NCBI GenBank assembly: GCA_964527785.1
Contig: CAZGNO010000021.1
Span: 1 to 53,598 of the forward strand
Length of the DNA stretch: 53,598 nt
Reading direction: 5' to 3'
From: JADJXV01 sp964527785
GTDB lineage: Bacteria; Bacteroidota; Ignavibacteria; Kapaibacteriales; UBA961
The notes under the pieces were generated by a model. It did not search any database. It was not told where the DNA came from and worked only from the letters and a program-made list of their open reading frames with translations. This document shows, piece by piece, positions 9,078 through 16,090 of this stretch. A program made the position numbers and the translations under genes. Position 1 is the stretch's first letter. Each line of letters opens with the position of its first letter.

Positions 9078-10619
9078 ATGCTCCACTCACTTCTTTGTAT
9101 TCCATTCATGACGACTATGAGACATTCAAAGATATTTGCAAGACTCAAGCAATCAATGAAAATAGAACCGGAACACCCTCCGAAAGAATATTGTTCTTCG
9201 TTTAGCCGTGAAATTCAAACAGCTAATCTGAACCGAATCCGTATCTTCTCAATTGTGTTATTTGTTGTGAGTATGTTGCTGATTGCGCGCGATGTATTTA
9301 TTACACGTGCAGCAGGAGAGTGGTCGCAAAATATTGGAAATATTTACCTTTTTTATTCACACCTTGCGCTATTGGTGGCTTCAGCAACTTATTACATAAT
9401 AGCAAAGTACGGACTTCGTAATACGTATGATAAATATTTCCGAAACGGAATAATCAGTTTGAGTTTTTCTTTTATTATTCTTTTATGGAGTGCGGGTCTT
9501 GCCGGGTGGGTAGATCAATATTTCCATGGTCAAATTACCGAGTATATCATTGCTATGTTTGGGATTGGTGCAACGATTTTTTTTCGTCCCCTTACAAGTA
9601 TTATTCTTTTTACTATAATTCAGATTACTTTTTTGGTGATCATTAATAATGTTCTTCCCGACCCCAACGCAAACGGACATATTACTAATAGTATAGTATT
9701 ATCTGTGCTTGCTTGGTTTCTTTCACGGATAACCTATATGATGCGCCTGCGTGAATTTTTGAACCGTCAAACTATTGCTGCACAAAAAGCAGACATTGAG
9801 AGATTCAACCAAGAACTTCAAGAACGGAATACATATCTCGCTGAACTAAACGCAGAGAAAAATGAGTTTATGGGTATTGCTGCTCACGATCTCAAAAACC
9901 CTCTTGCAGCTATTATGCTTACGTCGGATATAACGCGCCGCTACTGGAAAAACATTAGCCACAAGGAAATCATGAGCAATATTGACGGTATATATAATAC
10001 TGCTCAAAGAATGAAGGCAACAATTATTAATTTGTTGGATACTCATGCTATTGAATCGGGGGCAATCAGATTGAATATGTCTCAATTTTCTCTGACTGAT
10101 ATTACAGCAACCGAAACTAAAAATTACAGAGAAAGAGCGAATGTAAAAAACATTCAGCTTCATGTTCAATCTGACCCCTCTGATATTGAGATTATTGCCG
10201 ATGAGCAAATTTTGCGTGAGGTATTGGATAATCTTATTTCGAATGCGGTCAAATACTCACCCCTTGGCAAGAATGTTTATATTAGCAGTTCACAATTATC
10301 CAATGAAGGTAGAGATACCATTCGTGTGGCAGTGAAGGATGAAGGGCAGGGAATTTCTGAAGAAGATCAGAAAAAAATGTTTGGTAAATTTCAACGTTTG
10401 ACCGCAAAGCCGACGGGGGGCGAACATTCCACAGGGCTTGGACTTTCCATTGTAAAAAAATTAGTAGAAATGATGGGTGGCAGAGTTTGGTGTGAAAGCC
10501 AAGGGGCAGGGCAAGGCGCAACATTTATTGTAGAATTTCCAGCACCGGGATACAACAGCAAGACGATTAAAAACATAGCCGATATTGAATCAATAGAAGT
10601 TACTGAAAGAGTAATATAG
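9078..10619 (+). CDS. Membrane-bound sensor histidine kinase
   Basis: The protein has an N-terminal membrane region of about six hydrophobic segments, a short coiled-coil (QKADIERFNQELQERN), then HisKA and HATPase_c domains. The phospho-accepting His lies in GIAAHDLKNPLAA, the N box is DNLISNAVKYSP, the G1 box DEGQGIS, the F box MFGKFQRL and the G2 box STGLGLSIVKKL. No periplasmic sensor domain, receiver or adjacent response regulator is present, so it is an orphan kinase. The start is uncertain: ATG at 9078 is used, but a GTG at 9039 and ATGs at 9105 and 9114 are in frame, and none has a convincing ribosome-binding site. Confidence 0.87.
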   Translation: MLHSLLCIPFMTTMRHSKIFARLKQSMKIEPEHPPKEYCSSFSREIQTANLNRIRIFSIVLFVVSMLLIARDVFITRAAGEWSQNIGNIYLFYSHLALLVASATYYIIAKYGLRNTYDKYFRNGIISLSFSFIILLWSAGLAGWVDQYFHGQITEYIIAMFGIGATIFFRPLTSIILFTIIQITFLVIINNVLPDPNANGHITNSIVLSVLAWFLSRITYMMRLREFLNRQTIAAQKADIERFNQELQERNTYLAELNAEKNEFMGIAAHDLKNPLAAIMLTSDITRRYWKNISHKEIMSNIDGIYNTAQRMKATIINLLDTHAIESGAIRLNMSQFSLTDITATETKNYRERANVKNIQLHVQSDPSDIEIIADEQILREVLDNLISNAVKYSPLGKNVYISSSQLSNEGRDTIRVAVKDEGQGISEEDQKKMFGKFQRLTAKPTGGEHSTGLGLSIVKKLVEMMGGRVWCESQGAGQGATFIVEFPAPGYNSKTIKNIADIESIEVTERVI

Positions 10620-10652
10620 ACACCGATGAAGCATTGAAGGATAACGTTGATT

Positions 10653-10983
10653 TGTAGGGGCGTATTCAATACGCCAGAAACTATGTATTTTATAATAATG
10701 TCATCATATTTCTAACTGATGTTACGCAAGATTATTTCGATTAACTTCAAATCAAAACAATTGCAGTCATACAAAGTCAAGGCAGGTGTTACACCTGCCT
10801 CTAATTATTTGCCAATTAAAACGTGTAAGTGAATGTAATCAAATTTATTTACGCGCATGATATTTGCAAAAGGTATCTTTGTTGAAGGCAGGTGTTACAC
10901 CTGCCTTGACCCAGCGAAAAGACCCAATACATTAATTATCGCGTAACATCAGTTTCTAAGGGCGTATTCAATACGCCCCTACA
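10653..10983. repeat. Nested composite inverted-repeat element (331 bp)
   Basis: Three inverted pairs are arranged concentrically. The outer pair is 10653-10675 with 10961-10983, inverted 23-mers that differ only at the central base; each contains the perfect palindrome GGCGTATTCAATACGCC. The middle pair is CTGATGTTACGC at 10716-10727 with the complementary GCGTAACATCAG at 10941-10952. The inner pair is a palindromic AGGCAGGTGTTACACCTGCCT at about 10780-10801 and 10886-10906, with TCAAGG/CCTTGA flanks in opposite orientation. There is no open reading frame inside. It fills the whole gap between the kinase and the clpB-like gene and looks like a non-autonomous mobile or REP-like element; mobility is inferred. 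Confidence 0.7.
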
Positions 10984-11083
10984 CATATCTAATTCGTTTG
11001 TTCTGTTATAACCATCAAACTTTTTTGAATATTTTTCCGTCTTAATCATCACTTTTTTGCAGTACAATCAAAAGTGAAACTCC

Positions 11084-12400
11084 ATGAACCTCCAAAAATT
11101 TACGCTCAAATCTCAGGAAGCCCTACAAACCGCACAGGAAATTGCTGCTAATTATAATAACCAAGCAATAGAGCCGATTCATTTACTTGCCTCACTTGTT
11201 CAGGACTCTACCGGAATTATTTCGCCGATGCTGATGAAGCTCGGCGCAAATATGAGCTATCTTAAAATTAAAATCAACGAACAACTTGAGCAGTTGCCCA
11301 AAATTGCAGCTTCTGCTACCGCGAACCATTACCTTTCGTCCGGCCTATCTGCTGCGTTGGAGTCTGCTCTTAAAGAAGCAACTGCAATGAAGGATGAATA
11401 TGTGAGCGTTGAGCATCTGTTGATTACACTTGCCGAACAAAAATCCAATGCTGCTCAACTTCTCAAAGACCAAGGTGTAACCAAAGAATCCATTCTGAAA
11501 GTATTGGGAGAATTTCGCGGTAATCAGCGAGTAACCGACCAAAACCCCGAAGACAAATACCAGGCACTTCACCGCTACGGCAGAATCCTGAATGATGAAG
11601 CCCGTAAAGGAAAAATTGATCCGGTTATCGGACGCGAGGACGAAGTTCGCCGGGTGTTGCAAGTACTTTCCCGCCGCACGAAGAATAACCCCGTACTTAT
11701 CGGTGAGCCGGGTGTAGGCAAGACTGCAATTGTAGAAGGGATTGCCCAGCGGATTGTTTCGGGCGATGTACCGGAGACGCTCAAAACAAAAACCATCGTT
11801 GCTCTCGATATGGGTGCATTGGTCGCCGGAACGAGTTTTCGCGGGCAATTCGAGGAACGCCTCAAAGCGGTTATTAAAGAAGTGACAGACTCCGACGGTG
11901 AGTTTATTCTTTTTATTGATGAATTGCATACCCTTGTCGGTGCCGGAGCTACATCAGGTAGTATGGATGCGGCAAATATCCTCAAGCCGGCACTTGCTCG
12001 CGGAGATTTGCGTTGTATCGGTGCAACAACCCTCGATGAATTTCAAAAACATATCGAAAAAGACCCTGCCCTTGAACGCCGTTTTCAGAAGGTAGTAGTG
12101 GACGAACCCACCGTTGAAGATACAATCTCAATTCTGCGCGGACTGAAAGAGCGTTACGAGGTTCATCACGGAGTTCGCATTACCGACGGTGCAATAGTGG
12201 CTGCAGCCGAACTTTCCTCTCGATACATCACCGATCGGTTCTTGCCAGACAAAGCAATTGACCTCGTGGACGAGGCAGCCAGCAAACTTCGTATAGAGAT
12301 TGATTCCATGCCGGAAGAACTGGATTCGATAGAACGGAAAATCCGTCAGCTCGAAATAGAACGTGAAGCACTGCTTCGGGAAATCGGTATGACGAAGTAG
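11084..12400 (+). CDS. clpB: C-terminally truncated ClpB disaggregase
   Basis: ClpB is a hexameric AAA+ chaperone of about 860 residues that threads aggregated proteins through two ATPase rings. This product has only 438 residues. It contains the N domain (about 1-145, MNLQKFTLKSQEALQTAQ) and NBD1 with Walker A GEPGVGKT (207-214), Walker B LFIDELH and arginine-finger region ALERRFQKV. It then stops just after the first helix of the middle domain (RKIRQLEIEREALLREIGM). The coiled-coil remainder and NBD2 are missing, and no NBD2 sequence follows in the next 570 bp, which hold a repeat element instead. It is probably a deletion derivative or pseudogene; a functional short form or an assembly error is possible. 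Confidence 0.85.
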   Translation: MNLQKFTLKSQEALQTAQEIAANYNNQAIEPIHLLASLVQDSTGIISPMLMKLGANMSYLKIKINEQLEQLPKIAASATANHYLSSGLSAALESALKEATAMKDEYVSVEHLLITLAEQKSNAAQLLKDQGVTKESILKVLGEFRGNQRVTDQNPEDKYQALHRYGRILNDEARKGKIDPVIGREDEVRRVLQVLSRRTKNNPVLIGEPGVGKTAIVEGIAQRIVSGDVPETLKTKTIVALDMGALVAGTSFRGQFEERLKAVIKEVTDSDGEFILFIDELHTLVGAGATSGSMDAANILKPALARGDLRCIGATTLDEFQKHIEKDPALERRFQKVVVDEPTVEDTISILRGLKERYEVHHGVRITDGAIVAAAELSSRYITDRFLPDKAIDLVDEAASKLRIEIDSMPEELDSIERKIRQLEIEREALLREIGMTK

Positions 12401-12540
12401 AATACTCTATAATTAGATTATTTCATCCAAATATAGATTGTACTAGCCAAAAAGTAAGAGAATTGTTATGTTGAGTTTATGACAAACGGCGAGACAGTAG
12501 AAAACAATGCAATAGTATCAAAGATAAAATAGTTACGTCT

Positions 12541-12740
12541 GTCATTCTGAAGGAGTCTTCGACTGAAGAATCTCCGTTTAATTGAATCTTGAGAATTAAG
12601 TACTTCATTGTCACTTGAGCTTAAAAGATTCTGTTTTATGACATTTTTTAAATTCGCTAGAATCTCCGTTTGCCCATCCGACCTGTAGGTTTACACGTTC
12701 TAACGGAGATTCTTCAGTCGAAGACTCCTTCAGAATGACA
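12541..12740. repeat. Inverted-repeat element with about 39-bp arms
   Basis: The arm at 12541-12579 (beginning GTCATTCTGAAGGAGTC) is repeated in reverse complement at 12702-12740, enclosing about 120 bp of non-coding sequence. Related copies lie at 26256-26354 and at the window end (53586-53598). Similar CATTCTGA...GAAGAATCTC repeats are common intergenic elements in Bacteroidota and other phyla. It occupies much of the 567-bp gap between the truncated clpB gene and atpD; the rest of 12401-12967 shows only the atpD promoter. Confidence 0.75.
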
Positions 12741-12882
12741 GACGACAACTGGTTTGTTTTTTTTATGTCATTGCTTTATTTTGTATCTTGGTCGGTGGCT
12801 GTTATGAACTCGGAATGACGAATAATTTTAAAAGATAAATCCAACTAAATACAGAATATCCGCTTCTTTTTGACTATGGTTC

Positions 12883-12913
12883 TTGGCGTGGAACGAAGTT
12901 TTCCGTAATTTTG
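12883..12913 (+). promoter_or_regulatory. Bacteroidota-type promoter of atpDC
   Basis: TTG at 12883-12885 is followed after 20 nt by TAATTTTG at 12906-12913, a full match to the TTG-N(17-23)-TAnnTTTG pattern. Transcription would begin near 12920, giving a leader of about 48 nt before atpD. Confidence 0.6.
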
Positions 12914-12967
12914 TAGATTATTTAGAAATACATCTTCAATTTTCATTAGTTCCAAAGGTTTTATGTT

Positions 12968-14377
12968 ATGAAGCATGGTCAAATTGTTCAAGTGATTGGT
13001 CCTGTTGTGGACATCGAATTTCCTGCCGGTACTATTCCTCCTGTGTTGAACGCACTTAATATTCCCCGCAAATCTATTGCTACCGGCGAAGAAGAAATAT
13101 TAGTCTGCGAAGTTCAGCAGCACTTGGGCGAAGACCGTGTTCGTACCATTGCAATGGACTCTACCGACGGTTTGGTACGTGGTATGCAAGCGATAGATAC
13201 AGGTGAACCGATTATGGTTCCTGTAGGACCCGAAGTTCTGGGGCGTCTGATAAATGTTATCGGCGCACCGATTGACAACAAAGGTCCTATCAGTTCACGT
13301 ATGAATTATCCTCTCCACCGTCCTTCCCCTGCCTTCTCTATCCTCAGTACCCGTAAAGAAATGTTTGAGACCGGTATTAAGGTTATTGACCTTATCGAGC
13401 CGTTTACCAAAGGTGGTAAAACCGGGCTTTTCGGTGGCGCAGGTGTGGGCAAAACAGTTATTATTCAAGAGTTGATTCACAATATCGCTAAGAATCACGG
13501 CGGTTACTCCATTTTTGCGGGTGTGGGTGAGCGTACTCGTGAAGGAAATGACCTCTACGGTGAAATGACCGAGTCGGGCGTTATTGATAAAACTGCTCTC
13601 GTATTCGGACAAATGAACGAGCCGCCGGGAGCGCGTGCACGGGTTGCTCTTACAGCACTTACGATGGCAGAGTATTTCCGCGATGAAGAAGGTCGTGACG
13701 TGCTTTTGTTTATTGACAATATTTTCCGTTTTACTCAAGCCGGCTCGGAAGTATCCGCGCTTTTGGGACGGATGCCTTCTGCTGTGGGTTATCAGCCGAC
13801 TCTCGCTACAGAAATGGGACTTCTCCAAGAGCGTATTGCTTCGACTGATAAGGGTTCTATTACATCTGTGCAAGCGGTGTATGTTCCTGCGGACGACTTG
13901 ACTGACCCTGCTCCTGCAAATACATTCAGTCACTTGGACGCTACAACTGTTCTTTCACGTCAGATTGCCGAGCTTGGTATCTATCCAGCTGTGGATCCGC
14001 TTGATTCCAGTTCACGGATTCTTGATCCGCTTATTATCGGCTCAGAGCATTATAATACTGCTATGCGTGTAAAACGTATTCTTCAAGGATATAAAGACCT
14101 TCAAGATATTATCAATATTCTTGGTATGGATGAACTTTCCGACGAAGACAAGCGTACAGTGTACCGTGCCCGTAAAATCCAAAAATTCTTCTCTCAGCCG
14201 TTCCACGTTGCAGAGCAATTTACGGGTTTCCCGGGTCGTTATGTGAAAATTGAAGATACCATTGGCGGCTTCAAGGCAATTCTCGACGGTGATGTGGATG
14301 AAATACCGGAAGGTATGTTCAGCTACAAGGGAACATTGGACGAAGTATATGATGCTTTCAAAAAGTCTAATAAATAA
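12968..14377 (+). CDS. atpD: F1 ATP synthase subunit beta
   Basis: This is the catalytic beta subunit of the F-type ATP synthase, in the cytoplasmic F1 head. The 469 residues include the beta-barrel N-domain, the P-loop GGAGVGKT (156-163), the catalytic-Glu segment GVGERTREGNDLY, Walker B VLLFIDNIFRF, the ALLGRMPSAVGYQPTLATEMG signature region and the DELSEED-type motif written here as DELSDEDK. Length and all key motifs are normal. It is followed 30 bp later by atpC; the other ATP synthase genes are not in the window, consistent with the split atpDC arrangement known in green sulfur bacteria and relatives. Confidence 0.98.
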   Translation: MKHGQIVQVIGPVVDIEFPAGTIPPVLNALNIPRKSIATGEEEILVCEVQQHLGEDRVRTIAMDSTDGLVRGMQAIDTGEPIMVPVGPEVLGRLINVIGAPIDNKGPISSRMNYPLHRPSPAFSILSTRKEMFETGIKVIDLIEPFTKGGKTGLFGGAGVGKTVIIQELIHNIAKNHGGYSIFAGVGERTREGNDLYGEMTESGVIDKTALVFGQMNEPPGARARVALTALTMAEYFRDEEGRDVLLFIDNIFRFTQAGSEVSALLGRMPSAVGYQPTLATEMGLLQERIASTDKGSITSVQAVYVPADDLTDPAPANTFSHLDATTVLSRQIAELGIYPAVDPLDSSSRILDPLIIGSEHYNTAMRVKRILQGYKDLQDIINILGMDELSDEDKRTVYRARKIQKFFSQPFHVAEQFTGFPGRYVKIEDTIGGFKAILDGDVDEIPEGMFSYKGTLDEVYDAFKKSNK

Positions 14378-14407
14378 TTATAACGCTTATTTTGAGAGAT
14401 ACACACT

Positions 14408-14818
14408 ATGTCCGAACATCTTTTAGAAGTTGATATTGTAACGCCCCAGCGCATTATTTACTCCGGTAAATCCGAATCGGTTTCAGTTCCGGGTACAAAA
14501 GGTCCGTTTCAAGTGCTGTTTAATCACGCGCCGATTATATCGTCGCTTGATATTGGGGTAATTAAAATCCTGAATGAAGACCATACAGAAACAATCTATG
14601 CAACCGACGGCGGATTCGTAGAAGTACTCAAAAACCGTGTTTCGATAATAGTAGAAACAGCTGAGGAAGCAAGTGCAATAAACGTCAGTAAGGCGGAAGC
14701 CCAGATTGAAGACCTCAAAGTTACGCTTGAGGCAACTCAAAACTTTACCCAACGCGATGAACTCAAGAAAGAGATTGCAAAATTGGAGAATAGAGTGCGA
14801 GTAGCTGAACGTAAATAG
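14408..14818 (+). CDS. atpC: F1 ATP synthase subunit epsilon
   Basis: The 136-residue protein is the epsilon subunit of the F1 central stalk, which couples gamma rotation to F0 and can inhibit ATP hydrolysis. It shows the N-terminal beta-sandwich (LLEVDIVTPQRIIYSGK, VPGTKGPFQVLFNHAPIIS, YATDGGFVEV) and a C-terminal helical pair (about 90-136) rich in Lys/Glu. It is the second gene of the atpDC operon and is followed by a strong intrinsic terminator. Confidence 0.95.
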   Translation: MSEHLLEVDIVTPQRIIYSGKSESVSVPGTKGPFQVLFNHAPIISSLDIGVIKILNEDHTETIYATDGGFVEVLKNRVSIIVETAEEASAINVSKAEAQIEDLKVTLEATQNFTQRDELKKEIAKLENRVRVAERK

Positions 14819-14834
14819 GATTGTAATAGAATAT

Positions 14835-14876
14835 AAAAAACGCCTTCCCGGTTAAGTTCGGGAAGGCGTTTTTTTT
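14835..14876 (+). terminator. Intrinsic terminator of atpDC
   Basis: AAAAAACGCCTTCCCG (14835-14850) pairs with CGGGAAGGCGTTTTTT (14859 onward) around an 8-nt loop, followed by a run of T. It is a textbook Rho-independent terminator and could also work on the opposite strand. Confidence 0.93.
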
Positions 14877-14917
14877 ATAAGTCTTCTGTTTCTATAATAA
14901 TATTGTGTAAACAGAGT

Positions 14918-14943
14918 GTTGAAATCGTGCGTTGAAATCGTGC
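14918..14943. repeat. Two tandem copies of a 13-bp unit
   Basis: GTTGAAATCGTGC occurs at 14918-14930 and again at 14931-14943. It lies in the same AT-rich gap as the 14-bp tandem repeat downstream. Confidence 0.7.
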
Positions 14944-14973
14944 GTTAGAGTTGTATATCAATAGATAATGTTG

Positions 14974-15015
14974 TAGATTGTGATACTTAGATTGTGATAC
15001 TTAGATTGTGATACT
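14974..15015. repeat. Three tandem copies of a 14-bp unit
   Basis: TAGATTGTGATACT is repeated exactly three times (14974-14987, 14988-15001, 15002-15015). The 462-bp gap 14819-15280 otherwise holds the atpDC terminator, AT-rich sequence and tRNA-like fragments near 15124-15172; no gene was seen in it. Such short perfect repeats can change copy number by slippage. Confidence 0.85.
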
Positions 15016-15280
15016 TAGAAACATACTGTTTTTACAGTATATAATTTAAAAATTACACGGTTATAAACATAAATATTTCATCAGTCGTACCATTTCATTT
15101 ATAAGAAATAATGAGACACCAAATCACTGGTTCGAGCTTTGAGTATCATTGCGTGAAGCAAATGCTCTACCACCGTATAAAAGACCGTTCTCCTCCTGAA
15201 AAAGAAGAAAACTCGTTTGTTATGTTTAGTTTCCCCTTATTTTTAATCAAATATTTTATTTTCTCTTTTTTGAGGTTATT

Positions 15281-15946
15281 ATGAAAATTTTTTTTCTCAA
15301 CTTAGTGTTTACTTTTCTTTTCACTAGTTTTTGTGTATCTCAGAATATGTATGCTCAATATACATGTGCTCCCAATGAAAACCTAACAACTCAAGATTTA
15401 GGACCTGATGCATCGGGATGTTATTGGCGTATAACTTTTTGTTTTAGCTGTGATATTACTGGCATTAACCCCAGTAATGTGACTATACTTTATTGGGTAC
15501 CAATACCTGGTCAAACTGGCTGTACTGTAGCTAACAAAGATGAAATCATAGAATTAGTTAGGCAATACCTTTCGATATTTTGTACAGTTCGTGATTGCGA
15601 CCCAGAAGACCCACAGTGGTATGACCACTGTTTAGGTATGACAATCAAATATCCGCTTTGCTGGCAATGGCATATTTTGGGATCCGTTAATAATGGAATA
15701 TGGAGTTTTAAAAAATGGATGGAAGTATGTCCTGGAGAAGGATATTGTCAAATTTACTTTACACAATGTAGAAACCCTATAACATCGATTGTTGATAAAT
15801 GCCCCGGGGGTTACGTTGCGTACACTGAAGTTGGAGTAACCTGCTCAACAACTCTAATTAGTGTACCTCCAGATCCTCCACAAACTCCGGATAATCTTGG
15901 TGATCATACCTATGGTGGATGCTTTAAAGCTTATAGTTGTCCATAA
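15281..15946 (+). CDS. Cysteine-rich secreted protein of unknown function
   Basis: The 221-residue protein has a signal peptide (about 1-25, ending near NMYAQ). The mature part contains 16 cysteines, an even number that suggests disulphide bonding in the periplasm or outside the cell. Cys-rich turns include ITFCFSCDI, CTVRDCDPE and CPGEGYC, and aromatic residues are frequent. No family is recognised. A GAGG ribosome-binding site precedes the ATG. It has no T9SS sorting domain. The gene is clearly more AT-rich than the ATP synthase genes upstream and lies 144 bp before a T9SS gene of similar composition. Confidence 0.75.
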   Translation: MKIFFLNLVFTFLFTSFCVSQNMYAQYTCAPNENLTTQDLGPDASGCYWRITFCFSCDITGINPSNVTILYWVPIPGQTGCTVANKDEIIELVRQYLSIFCTVRDCDPEDPQWYDHCLGMTIKYPLCWQWHILGSVNNGIWSFKKWMEVCPGEGYCQIYFTQCRNPITSIVDKCPGGYVAYTEVGVTCSTTLISVPPDPPQTPDNLGDHTYGGCFKAYSCP

Positions 15947-16090
15947 TTTGAAGTATTCATATACCAAATTTTCATCTTTGACATATATACCATACATTAA
16001 GAGGGTATCTATTATTTAATTAGCATACCCTTTTGATGTTAAAAAGAAAGAGTGCATACTAATTTATTAACATTATAAGATGGTTGTTAT

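Noticed and set aside
11345..11929. 194-codon open frame on the minus strand inside clpB
   Set aside because: It is antisense to strongly conserved ClpB coding sequence and encodes no recognisable domain.
13295..13933. 212-codon open frame on the minus strand inside atpD
   Set aside because: It is a mirror of conserved atpD codons; the protein is rich in Cys/His/Arg with no family resemblance.
14974..15015. Tandem 14-bp repeats as a possible CRISPR array
   Set aside because: Units are directly adjacent with no spacers and there are no cas genes.
15124..15172. Intact tRNA gene
   Set aside because: T-arm-like and D-arm-like pieces are on opposite strands, and no acceptor stem or complete cloverleaf can be formed.
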